Below are positions 1 through 5,848 of a DNA stretch of 6,919 nt, one piece after another. Each line of letters opens with the position of its first letter. Positions within the stretch are counted from its first letter, which is position 1. The position numbers and the translations under genes were made by a program. The notes beneath the pieces were generated by a model that searched no databases, was not told the origin of the DNA, and saw nothing but the letters and a program-made list of their open reading frames with translations. Origin of the DNA: an uncultured Acholeplasmataceae bacterium (GTDB lineage Bacteria; Bacillota_I; Bacilli_A; Acholeplasmatales; Acholeplasmataceae); contig CALKAH010000056.1 in NCBI GenBank assembly GCA_937983315.1, forward strand, positions 1 through 6,919, read 5' to 3'.

Positions 1-2
1 GG

Positions 3-85
3 TGGTGCGGTCGAAGGGATTCGAACCCTCACTCCGAAGAACTGCCGCCTGAAGACAGCGCGTCTGCCAGTTTCGCCACGACCGC
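3..85 (-). tRNA. tRNA-Leu, anticodon CAG, CCA end encoded
   Basis: Read on the minus strand, this folds as a complete class II tRNA: acceptor GCGGTCG/CGACCGC, U8-G9, a three-pair D stem GCG/CGC around a GG-containing loop, anticodon stem CTGTC/GGCAG with loop TTCAGGC, and T arm GAGGG-TTCGAAT-CCCTT (outermost pair G-U). Discriminator A at position 6 is followed by genomically encoded CCA (5-3). Anticodon CAG (51-49) decodes CUG leucine codons. The variable arm is only 11 nt and can form a three-pair stem capped by a UUCG tetraloop, on the short side for a leucine tRNA. The mature 5' end is 85. It has its own promoter and lies downstream of a terminator, so it looks independently transcribed. 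Any 3' terminator or following tRNA is beyond the left edge. Confidence 0.97.
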
Positions 86-96
86 ATGCACATATT

Positions 97-124
97 ATTA
101 TACACGAAAGACGATATTTGTCTA
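97..124 (-). promoter_or_regulatory. Sigma-A-type promoter of the tRNA-Leu gene
   Basis: On the minus strand, TAGACA (124-119, five of six matches to TTGACA) lies 16 nt before a perfect TATAAT (102-97). The expected start near 90 gives a leader of only a few bases before the tRNA 5' end at 85, as is usual for a stable-RNA promoter. Confidence 0.8.
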
Positions 125-136
125 TGATAAACCCAT

Positions 137-161
137 AAAAAAATCCCATGCATGATGGGAT
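137..161 (-). terminator. Rho-independent terminator after the AI-2E-family gene
   Basis: On the minus strand, arms ATCCCAT (161-155) and ATGGGAT (149-143) make a 7-bp stem with a 5-nt loop, followed by a run of T to 137. It begins four bases after the stop codon of the transporter gene and lies before the tRNA promoter, isolating the two units. Confidence 0.88.
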
Positions 162-164
162 CTT

Positions 165-1451
165 CTATTCCTTTTTGGGTTTTGATTTAATACCCAAAAT
201 GCTTTTCTTTTTGGGGGTTTCTCCTTGATCTTTTTGTACGGGTTTAGCGGGTTGTTTTTTCGCTTCTTCGATTTCTTTCTTTTCTTGTTCATCACTCAAT
301 TCACCAAAATATTGGAGTGCAGCTTTAATAGTACCTGTAAGTGGAACCGCAAGTAAAACACCTGCAAAACCAAAGACTCCACCAAAGAATAGTAAGGCTG
401 ATAGGATTGCGAGCGGATGAATGTGAACTTGTTTTCCTAAAACATTGGGTTGAATGATGCTGCCTTCTAAAGCTTGTTCGATCAATTGTAATGCAATGAC
501 AACAAGCATAGCAATCAAAAAGATGTTGCCTTCGGTTGCTTGTAATTCAAGATGTCTTGTGAAAAGAAAGACGAGAGGTGCCATCACACCAAGCCATGCA
601 CCCAAGTAAGGGATGATGTTAAATAATCCCATAAGGGTTGCAAAAATGATGGCATAATAGACAGGAAACTGTGGAACAAAAAGCGACAGTGTGCCTAAGG
701 TGATACTGAAATAAATAAAGATAATGAGCATCATTAAACCTTGGCCTTTGAAGTAATTGCGGATAACGACATCGCTTCGTTTACCGAGTTCAATCATATG
801 TGGACGTACTTTCTTGGGTGCAACTTTCGCGATGTTTAAGAATATATATTCTTTTTCTCGTATCAACCAAAACATAAAGACTGGTGTTAACACAAAGATC
901 ATGATTGCACCAAACAAAGATGATGCGAATCCAGAAAGGGATACAACAATGGATCCTGCGAGCTCGAAGATTCTTTGAATCGATGCACCATTTTGTGTCA
1001 TTTCTGTAATCAGATCCGTGATATCACTATTTGCAAAATATGTGGTGATAGCAACCATAATATCGTTGATGACACCTTGTAAACTTGCATTATCAATAAG
1101 TGTTAATAAACTATTCAAAATAGCTGCCATCTGTGTCACAATAAAATAGATGGCCATACCTAAAATAGCGAGAATAAACAGTATACCAATCAGTATCGCG
1201 ATGACGAATGCGATACTCTTTTTAATCTTGAGTTTCTGATGAATCACCTTTGATAGTGGTCCAATGATGAAACTTAAAAAGAACGCAATCACAAAAGGAA
1301 TCAGAACAGAATTGATGGCTTGAAAAATACGAATCAATGAATTACGTGTCAGTAATTGTAAAACATATAACCCTAATAATGACACAGTAATAACGGATGC
1401 GATAAGCAGATAATGGATTAATTTGTCTTTGGTAAGCCACGATTTATTCAT
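165..1451 (-). CDS. AI-2E / PerM-family (UPF0118) multi-pass membrane transporter
   Basis: A 428-residue polytopic inner-membrane protein of the AI-2E transporter family (PF01594). Members have been linked to autoinducer-2 export or to Na+(Li+)/H+ antiport, so the family name does not fix the substrate. Visible: two N-terminal helices (about 12-32 and 45-66), another pair around 78-110, an extracytoplasmic-like stretch about 112-160, then further helices to about 380. Family landmarks are RNYFKGQ (231-237), GLFNIIPYLGAWLG (275-288) and the EGSIIQPNVLGKQVHIHP block (329-346), followed by a Gly-rich helix ending GVLLAVP (364-370). Length is somewhat above the usual 340-390 because of a highly charged tail (about 385-428) rich in Lys, Glu and Pro. 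The ATG at 1451 is supported by GGAGGGG (1463-1457) five bases upstream. It is transcribed alone, with its own promoter and terminator. Family assignment is firm; substrate unknown. Confidence 0.93.
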   Translation of the reverse strand: MNKSWLTKDKLIHYLLIASVITVSLLGLYVLQLLTRNSLIRIFQAINSVLIPFVIAFFLSFIIGPLSKVIHQKLKIKKSIAFVIAILIGILFILAILGMAIYFIVTQMAAILNSLLTLIDNASLQGVINDIMVAITTYFANSDITDLITEMTQNGASIQRIFELAGSIVVSLSGFASSLFGAIMIFVLTPVFMFWLIREKEYIFLNIAKVAPKKVRPHMIELGKRSDVVIRNYFKGQGLMMLIIFIYFSITLGTLSLFVPQFPVYYAIIFATLMGLFNIIPYLGAWLGVMAPLVFLFTRHLELQATEGNIFLIAMLVVIALQLIEQALEGSIIQPNVLGKQVHIHPLAILSALLFFGGVFGFAGVLLAVPLTGTIKAALQYFGELSDEQEKKEIEEAKKQPAKPVQKDQGETPKKKSILGIKSKPKKE

Positions 1452-1477
1452 GATAACCCCTCCACGTGATTAGCATT

Positions 1478-1483
1478 ATTATA
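1478..1483 (-). promoter_or_regulatory. Probable -10 element for the AI-2E-family gene
   Basis: On the minus strand a perfect TATAAT (1483-1478) would start transcription near 1471, giving a leader of about 20 nt that contains the GGAGGGG ribosome site. No good -35 is seen at 16-18 nt upstream (the sequence there is close to TACCGA), so strength and use are uncertain. Confidence 0.5.
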
Positions 1484-1514
1484 CATGAAATCTCAAGAAA
1501 TCGGTAGGGGTGCA

Positions 1515-1523
1515 TGCTATAAT
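1515..1523 (+). promoter_or_regulatory. Extended -10 promoter for the C26 hydrolase gene
   Basis: TGCTATAAT (1515-1523) is an extended -10 with a perfect TATAAT hexamer at 1518-1523. The -35 region (near AAGAAA, 1495-1500) is poor, which an extended -10 can compensate. The predicted start is about 1530, 11 bases before the AAGGAG ribosome site at 1541-1546. It points away from the leftward promoter, and the two -10 boxes are only about 35 bases apart. Confidence 0.6.
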
Positions 1524-1552
1524 ATAGATATCGCACAATAAAGGAGCACACT

Positions 1553-2239
1553 ATGTTTCCACTGATTGGCATTACCCCAAGAATACTCATTGAAGATGGT
1601 ATTGAAAAGCAATTTGTCAATACACGCTATGTGGATCGTTTGACACCACGAAAACTCAACACCATGATGTTGACCTTAGGAAATGAAGAGCAGGAACACA
1701 TCTTTGATCTATGTGATGGATTTCTCATCACAGGTGGAACCGATGTTGATCCTAAGTTCTATGGTGAAGAAAACTTTGGACTATCCAAAGACGTGATTAT
1801 TCGTTTGGATGAGTTAGACCAAAAAGTCATTGGCTACGCGATTAAACATCGCAAGCCATTGCTTGGTATATGCCGCGGATTTCAATCGTTGAACATCTTT
1901 CTTGGTGGGTCTCTTCACCAGGATTTGGGTGATAAAAATAGTGCTCATAATCGTATACCATCAGGTCATCAAATCCATACGATTACGCATCCATTATTTC
2001 CTTTTGAACGTCAAATTCAAGTTAACAGTTATCACCATCAAGCGATTAAAAAGTTGGCTCCTGGATTGAAGGTACTTGCGACACATGAAGATGGTACCAT
2101 CGAAATGGTTATCCATGAATCACTCCCCATCTTTGCTGTGCAGTGGCATCCAGAAATCACACCCGATTCTTTCATATCGAAAATCATTTTTGATCGATTT
2201 GCTGAGATGATTTACAACAACAAAAAAAGTGTTCGTTAA
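1553..2239 (+). CDS. Gamma-glutamyl-gamma-aminobutyrate hydrolase-like protein (peptidase C26, class I amidotransferase fold)
   Basis: A 228-residue cytoplasmic hydrolase of the peptidase C26 family, relatives of which (PuuD) cleave gamma-glutamyl-GABA to glutamate and GABA; others act on different gamma-glutamyl amides. The class I glutamine-amidotransferase triad is complete: nucleophile Cys107 in LGICRG (104-109), His199 and Glu201 in AVQWHPE (195-201). Other family marks are LITGGTDVDP (58-67) near the N-terminus, the LGGSLHQDL stretch (117-125) after the nucleophile, and VNSYHHQAI (157-165). No signal peptide, transmembrane helix or fused synthase domain is visible. AAGGAG (1541-1546) six bases before the ATG fixes the start. 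It is a single-gene unit and the only plus-strand gene here. No putrescine- or GABA-pathway gene lies beside it, so the physiological substrate is inferred from family only. Confidence 0.92.
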   Translation: MFPLIGITPRILIEDGIEKQFVNTRYVDRLTPRKLNTMMLTLGNEEQEHIFDLCDGFLITGGTDVDPKFYGEENFGLSKDVIIRLDELDQKVIGYAIKHRKPLLGICRGFQSLNIFLGGSLHQDLGDKNSAHNRIPSGHQIHTITHPLFPFERQIQVNSYHHQAIKKLAPGLKVLATHEDGTIEMVIHESLPIFAVQWHPEITPDSFISKIIFDRFAEMIYNNKKSVR

Positions 2240-2265
2240 GCCATTTAACGGACACTCTTCTTTTT
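2222..2265. terminator. Bidirectional rho-independent terminator between convergent genes
   Basis: Arms AGTGTTCGTTAA (2228-2239) and TTAACGGACACT (2245-2256) form a 12-pair stem (one G-U) around a 5-nt loop. The plus-strand transcript runs into CTTCTTTTT (2257-2265); the minus-strand transcript runs into seven T (complement of 2228-2222). The TAA stop of the C26 gene (2237-2239) is inside the left arm. The same structure can terminate the methyltransferase gene, which stops at 2281. Confidence 0.88.
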
Positions 2266-2280
2266 ATTATTCGTGGTGCA

Positions 2281-3075
2281 TTATTTATTAAGAGTTGCCT
2301 TAATCGAATATGAAAGTGGAAGCTTTGAACGCCACTGAGGGTATTCATATAAACTATAGCTTACCTTTTTCATATTTCCATTGTTCCAAAACAGGGTGTC
2401 ATACTCGTGAAGATATTCTATCTTTAACCCAGCACCAATAAGAGCATTAATAATATCGGAAAGGCTATGATTCCACCAGTAGTTTTCTGCACGTTTCGCT
2501 TCTGATGCATAACCCCCAATAATAAAATCTTGATCTGCTTTTGCATTTAAATAATCATACTTTAAATGAAGTTCACCACGACTTAATGCTTCAGGATCAA
2601 AAACATGGAAAAATGGATGGCTATCATAAATATAGAAGTATCCATCATCCTTTAATACGTGACGAATCACTTTCGCCCATTGTGTTAAATCGGGAAGCCA
2701 CCCCAATACACCTTCAGATGTAAAGACGATGTCATATTTATCATGATGTGTTTGATCAAGGGTTAATACATTTGATTCGATATATTCGATATGATCCATG
2801 CCAAAATCATGTTTGAGTTTATTTGCGAATCGAATGTTTTGATCTGATAAGTCAATACCGGTGACTTTCTTCAACCCCATGCGAGCCAGTGAAATCGTAT
2901 CAAAACCAATATTGCATTGCAAATGAATCAGTGATTTGCCGCGAATATCACCAAGTTCTTTGATGATGTTTGCATTAATGGTGTTATCGACTTCTTTAAG
3001 TGCTTTTTTGAAGGCTTGATAGTGATCTGCTGAAAGAAGATTCCAAGCTTCTTTATTTTTCAGTATTTCTTTCAT
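2281..3075 (-). CDS. Class I SAM-dependent methyltransferase, substrate unknown
   Basis: A 264-residue soluble protein with a Rossmann-type methyltransferase core. SAM-binding motif I is SLIHLQCNIGFDTISLAR (48-65), a close variant of the LLHLQCHFGQDT pattern common in a Bacillota methyltransferase subgroup. The acidic residue at the end of strand 2 is Asp75 in VTGIDLS (71-77). KYDIVFTSEGVLGWL (113-127) matches the post-motif strand, and the LKDDGYFYIYDSHP block (141-154) is the motif III-like strand with its product-release region. The C-terminal third (about 155-264) is rich in aromatic residues and would form the substrate cap; it does not identify the substrate. Start ATG at 3075 is supported by AAGAGGTGA (3090-3082). 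The gene is flanked by terminators on both sides and is probably monocistronic. Class assignment is secure; small-molecule versus other substrate cannot be decided. Confidence 0.9.
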   Translation of the reverse strand: MKEILKNKEAWNLLSADHYQAFKKALKEVDNTINANIIKELGDIRGKSLIHLQCNIGFDTISLARMGLKKVTGIDLSDQNIRFANKLKHDFGMDHIEYIESNVLTLDQTHHDKYDIVFTSEGVLGWLPDLTQWAKVIRHVLKDDGYFYIYDSHPFFHVFDPEALSRGELHLKYDYLNAKADQDFIIGGYASEAKRAENYWWNHSLSDIINALIGAGLKIEYLHEYDTLFWNNGNMKKVSYSLYEYPQWRSKLPLSYSIKATLNK

Positions 3076-3096
3076 GTATATTCACCTCTTGACAAT

Positions 3097-3105
3097 AGTA
3101 TACCA
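3097..3105 (-). promoter_or_regulatory. Possible extended -10 promoter of the methyltransferase gene
   Basis: On the minus strand TGGTATACT (3105-3097) resembles an extended -10 (TATACT, five of six). The -35 region 17 nt further up is only TTTTAA and overlaps the T-run of the preceding terminator. The predicted start near 3090 coincides with the beginning of the ribosome site, a very short leader, so the assignment is tentative. Confidence 0.4.
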
Positions 3106-3121
3106 TAGGTCTATCCCATTT

Positions 3122-3143
3122 AAAAAAGGTGTCAAAGACACCT
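3122..3143 (-). terminator. Rho-independent terminator of the SHOCT / zinc-ribbon operon
   Basis: On the minus strand AGGTGTC (3143-3137) and GACACCT (3133-3127) form a 7-bp stem with a tight TTT loop, followed by TTTTTT to 3122. It lies 12 bases after the zinc-ribbon gene stop and separates the operon from the methyltransferase gene. Confidence 0.88.
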
Positions 3144-3155
3144 CGATAACTTCCT

Positions 3156-3485
3156 TTAATTCAAATAATTAACCATACCCCAGATCATCCCCGCAATTAA
3201 GCACAAGACGTTGAGTAGCATGAGTCCTGAGCCTAATGACTGATTAATTTTCTTTACGCGATATCCACACCAAAAACCAACTCCACCAAAAAGTGGAGGT
3301 AAGAAAAAGATTGAAATGATAGCCCCCATCAAACTACCTATAATAAAGAGAATATAGTCTTTGTTTTCGTGATTCATCCAACGATGTTGTATCTTCTCGA
3401 TATGTTCTTTTGGAAGTGGTCTTCCACAATATGGACAGATTGTTTTCGTTGACTCTACTTCACGCTGACAAGAAGGACAGATCAT
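3156..3485 (-). CDS. Small zinc-ribbon membrane protein, function unknown
   Basis: A 109-residue protein with an N-terminal zinc ribbon: Cys3-Pro-Ser-Cys6 and Cys17-Pro-Tyr-Cys20 form two CxxC knuckles. A short basic/polar linker (about 21-43) follows, then a hydrophobic C-terminal half with a helix at about 44-63, a second hydrophobic stretch at about 65-78 and a last helix at about 85-106. The predicted arrangement is a cytosolic metal-binding head on a membrane anchor, an architecture frequent in Bacillota but without an assigned role. The ATG at 3485 is preceded by AGGTGA (3497-3492), which overlaps the stop codon of the upstream SHOCT gene. The intergenic gap is only 10 bases, so the two genes are almost certainly co-transcribed and probably translationally coupled. 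No known enzyme motif is present; I do not assign a function. Confidence 0.85.
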   Translation of the reverse strand: MICPSCQREVESTKTICPYCGRPLPKEHIEKIQHRWMNHENKDYILFIIGSLMGAIISIFFLPPLFGGVGFWCGYRVKKINQSLGSGLMLLNVLCLIAGMIWGMVNYLN

Positions 3486-3495
3486 CTTTAATCAC

Positions 3496-4320
3496 CTACA
3501 TGCGATTGAGAACTTTTTGACGCTGTGCTTGATATTCTTCTTGTGTAATCAGTCCTTGATCAACCCATTCTTTTAGCTGTTTGAGTTTGAGTTCAATATC
3601 CTTTGACTGTGTTGGCTGTTCAATCGATTGTACTGAAGATTTGGCATTCTCTTCACTCACGGGCTTAGTTTCTATCAGAGATAATAATCTGATATCAAAA
3701 CAGTATTGCTTATGATCCTTGGTATACAATGTGACCGTGTCTACACTCTTTTCAATATGTTGGATTTTCTTATTAAGATAAGCGATTTCTATCCATGTTT
3801 GTTTACCTGACAGTTTAACCTCAATATCGCTTAGTATTGCACATTGGGTAACGACATAAGGAACTCCTTGTTCAATATATCGTTTTAAATATTCTATCGT
3901 CGGTTTTTCTGGAAACAGCATGATTTTGTTTTGATCTTTCCATGCTTGATAAGGAATATCTTTTCTTAAATCTTTTTGTTCATCGTGTGTAAAACTAATA
4001 ACGGGTATCGTTTCTTGAGGAACATTTAATTCTTTTCTTCTTTGTTTATAGAGTGTCAAATGTTCAGTTAGAATTTGGATTTGATCCCATTTTGGACGAA
4101 AGTCAACGATATACATGATAGCAAAAATAACAAATGCAAGAAAGAGACCCATTAATGTAAGAATCATTGCAGCAGTATCATCATTTGAAAAACTTAAACG
4201 CAAAATGATGAGTGCAACAAATAGATACACGAAAATAAACTCAAATGTCACAATTAAAAAGCGACCCAATACGATCTTGAGCCGAGCATTCCATATTTCA
4301 TTTTTTGTTTCTTGATCCAT
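3496..4320 (-). CDS. Two-helix membrane protein with C-terminal SHOCT motif, function unknown
   Basis: A 274-residue protein not recognised as any characterised family. Two transmembrane helices lie near the N-terminus (about 19-40 and 51-71), followed by a predominantly cytosolic region (about 75-215) with mixed strand/helix character, a polar Ser/Gln/Glu-rich linker (about 220-242) and a SHOCT-like tail (about 245-274: LKQLKEWVDQGLITQEEYQ, then KVLNRM). SHOCT motifs are short C-terminal helical-hairpin modules, thought to mediate oligomerisation or attachment. The frame stays open upstream to a TTG at 4386, but no ribosome site precedes it. AAAGGA, seven bases before the ATG at 4320, supports the shorter start used here. 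The gene is first in an operon with the zinc-ribbon membrane protein. The pairing suggests the two act together at the membrane, which is inference. Confidence 0.82.
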   Translation of the reverse strand: MDQETKNEIWNARLKIVLGRFLIVTFEFIFVYLFVALIILRLSFSNDDTAAMILTLMGLFLAFVIFAIMYIVDFRPKWDQIQILTEHLTLYKQRRKELNVPQETIPVISFTHDEQKDLRKDIPYQAWKDQNKIMLFPEKPTIEYLKRYIEQGVPYVVTQCAILSDIEVKLSGKQTWIEIAYLNKKIQHIEKSVDTVTLYTKDHKQYCFDIRLLSLIETKPVSEENAKSSVQSIEQPTQSKDIELKLKQLKEWVDQGLITQEEYQAQRQKVLNRM

Positions 4321-4364
4321 ACAACTATCCTTTCTAAAGAGTAAAAAAGAAGCAACTTCGAAGA

Positions 4365-4385
4365 TGGCACGATAAAGCGTGTCCA
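4365..4385 (-). repeat. Weak hairpin in the leader of the SHOCT operon
   Basis: On the minus strand TGGACACG (4385-4378) can pair with CGTGCCA (4371-4365) around a 6-nt loop, seven pairs with one bulged A. It is followed about 17 bases later by a short T-run before the SHOCT gene start. It could be a leaky terminator of the GH125 transcript or a leader structure; the spacing to the T-run is too long for a standard terminator. Confidence 0.3.
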
Positions 4386-4397
4386 ATCAACTATCAT

Positions 4398-4416
4398 GAT
4401 CCACAACATGTGGATC
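4398..4416. repeat. 19-base inverted repeat, possible operator
   Basis: GATCCAC (4398-4404) and GTGGATC (4410-4416) are perfect 7-base inverted arms around AACAT. No T-run follows on either strand, so it is not a typical terminator. Its position, about 80 bases upstream of the SHOCT gene start, would suit a dimeric repressor site or an mRNA 3'-end hairpin for the GH125 transcript. It does not match the catabolite-response element consensus. Confidence 0.5.
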
Positions 4417-4490
4417 GGCGATGTGCTTGTTTATCAAGTTAACGTGATGTCTACTTATAGATTACTCCATAAAAAGATGGATTTCAACGA

Positions 4491-5774
4491 TTATCGCGTG
4501 TTTAAGTATTGGATGAGTTCATCGATGTCATCTTCAACACTCATCACAAGAAGGCTAAACATACTGTTCGCCCAGGCAAACCATGAACGTGTATATTGTG
4601 ATGGATCATCAACATCAAAACTTTCATGCATATAATGTGTATCTGCATGCGTATCGAGAAGGATTTTTATCTTTTCAAAACGTTCATGGATATGTCGTGA
4701 TGTCAAACCCTCCACACAGATTGAAATAGGCCATACATAATTCTTTGGCGTATGTAGGCTACCAATTCCTTGTCCATAAACCCCTTTGACATAGAAAGGA
4801 TTGGCTTTGCTTAAAATCATTTTTCGTGTATTTTTATAGATACGATCATCTACCTCACATATTCCTAAGAAGGGAAGCGAGAGTAAACTTGGGATATTCG
4901 CATCATCCATTAAAACATGATGACCTAAACCATCAACTTCATAGGCATAGACATCACCAAATGTGGGATGTTCAATGATGCCATAGGTGTTGATGCCTTG
5001 TTGTATCTCATGATTTAACGTGTGTATGCGAGAGAAAAGGCGATCATCTTGCGTGAAGGTTTTAGATAACTCTAGCACCATATTCAAAATATGAGATGCA
5101 AATAGATTGGCTGGGATATTGAAATGATATAAGCACGCATCATCACTTGGACGAAATCCACTCCATGTCATTCCTGTATAACTCACTGGTGTTCCCTTTC
5201 CGAAACTTAACGTATCATGAGGTGCATAAGGATTAAGGCGATCAAATGTATAGGGCGATGACTCATGATGCTGCTCTCTTTCCCATACATCGATCACACA
5301 ATTGATGACGCGCCAAAATAATTCATCGATTACTGAATGATCGTGTGTCGCTTTGATGTATTGAAAAAAGAGCCAAATTGGAAAACAAAGAGAATCCACT
5401 TCATACTTTCTTTCCCATACCCCTTTTTTCATTTCGGTTAAATCACCATGGTGTTCACTCACCATGTCATCTTTTTGCATAAATGCATTGGCATATGGAT
5501 CTTTAAGTATGAAAGTGAACTGCTTTTTGATTAATCCTTTCAACATGGATTGAATCATTTGATCATCTTTTGCAAAACGAAGATAAGGTAAAACTTGCAT
5601 GCTCGAATCACGCAACCACATTGCAGGAATATCCCCTGTGATGATAAATGTTGTATTGTCATCTTGATATTGAACGGTCGTAAGTCGCGTATTCATCGTA
5701 CATCGCTGATAGGTTTCGTAAAGATTAGCGTGAGATTGAATCTTTTGAAGAAATGATATATACCATGGATGCAT
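4491..5774 (-). CDS. Exo-alpha-1,6-mannosidase, glycoside hydrolase family 125
   Basis: A 427-residue protein of GH125 (formerly DUF1237), metal-independent inverting enzymes that remove terminal alpha-1,6-linked mannose from N-glycan- or yeast-mannan-type oligosaccharides. Numbered from the chosen ATG, the family signature TGDIPAMWLRDSS is at 46-58, KYEVDSLCFPIWL at 123-135, FRPSDDA at 207-213, MDDANIPSLLSLPFLG at 289-304, and HESFDVDDPSQYTRSWFAWANSMF at 383-406 (split as HESFDVDD and YTRSWFAWANSMF). By analogy with the Clostridium perfringens enzyme, the general acid is probably an Asp of RPSDD and the general base the Glu of HESF. There is no signal peptide, so it acts in the cytosol on imported sugars. 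The frame extends to a GTG at 5783, but GAGGTG (5786-5781) overlaps that codon and fits the ATG at 5774. Length is normal for the family. No sugar transporter or other mannosidase is adjacent. Confidence 0.94.
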   Translation of the reverse strand: MHPWYISFLQKIQSHANLYETYQRCTMNTRLTTVQYQDDNTTFIITGDIPAMWLRDSSMQVLPYLRFAKDDQMIQSMLKGLIKKQFTFILKDPYANAFMQKDDMVSEHHGDLTEMKKGVWERKYEVDSLCFPIWLFFQYIKATHDHSVIDELFWRVINCVIDVWEREQHHESSPYTFDRLNPYAPHDTLSFGKGTPVSYTGMTWSGFRPSDDACLYHFNIPANLFASHILNMVLELSKTFTQDDRLFSRIHTLNHEIQQGINTYGIIEHPTFGDVYAYEVDGLGHHVLMDDANIPSLLSLPFLGICEVDDRIYKNTRKMILSKANPFYVKGVYGQGIGSLHTPKNYVWPISICVEGLTSRHIHERFEKIKILLDTHADTHYMHESFDVDDPSQYTRSWFAWANSMFSLLVMSVEDDIDELIQYLNTR

Positions 5775-5794
5775 GTTTGTCACCTCGTGATTTC

Positions 5795-5803
5795 ATTTTA
5801 TCA
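5795..5803 (-). promoter_or_regulatory. Possible extended -10 promoter of the GH125 gene
   Basis: On the minus strand TGATAAAAT (5803-5795) resembles an extended -10 with TAAAAT, five of six. An alternative reading is TTGTAT 18 nt before GATAAA. Either start leaves a very short leader before the GAGGTG ribosome site at 5786-5781. The gene must have its own promoter if the strong terminator immediately upstream works. Confidence 0.4.
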
Positions 5804-5824
5804 TGTGCTTTTGTGTTGATATAC

Positions 5825-5848
5825 AAAAAAGGCGTGAGCATTCACGCC
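5825..5848 (-). terminator. Strong rho-independent terminator after the LytTR / DUF3021 operon
   Basis: On the minus strand GGCGTGA (5848-5842) and TCACGCC (5837-5831) form a GC-rich 7-bp stem with a 4-nt loop, followed by TTTTTT (5830-5825). The first stem base is the last base of the TAG stop codon of the DUF3021-like gene. It separates this operon from the GH125 gene. Confidence 0.92.

Larger units (their letters stand above)
4321..4490. other. Non-coding gap between the GH125 gene and the SHOCT operon
   Basis: These 170 bases contain no convincing gene. They hold the 3' flank of the GH125 gene, where no clear T-run terminator is seen, a 19-base inverted repeat (4398-4416), a weaker hairpin (4365-4385) and a T-run on the minus strand (complement of 4348-4343). 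No promoter with both boxes was found for the SHOCT operon, although the gap must contain one unless transcription reads through from the mannosidase gene. Confidence 0.6.

Noticed and set aside
757..978. Plus-strand open frame of 73 codons
   Set aside because: It lies entirely antisense to the well-supported AI-2E-family gene, has no ribosome site and an Ile/Lys/Asn-rich composition typical of a shadow frame.
2541..2723. Plus-strand open frame of 60 codons
   Set aside because: Antisense to the methyltransferase core; His/Leu-rich nonsense with no recognisable motif.
3089..3117. TTGACA on the plus strand at 3089-3094 as a rightward promoter
   Set aside because: Seventeen bases further on there is only TATCCC, and no plus-strand gene follows; it is part of the ribosome-site region of the methyltransferase gene.
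4115..4315. Plus-strand open frame of 66 codons
   Set aside because: Antisense to the transmembrane segments of the SHOCT protein; no supporting start signal.
4321..4386. Upstream extension of the SHOCT protein from a TTG codon (22 extra residues)
   Set aside because: No Shine-Dalgarno site precedes the TTG, whereas AAAGGA stands seven bases before the ATG at 4320.
4396..4635. Plus-strand open frame of 79 codons starting in the non-coding gap
   Set aside because: Its second half is antisense to the conserved C-terminus of the GH125 gene, no ribosome site precedes it, and its start lies in the inverted-repeat region.
5775..5830. Catabolite-response element near the GH125 promoter
   Set aside because: I looked for a CcpA-type site, expected for a sugar-utilisation gene, and found no sequence close to the consensus.
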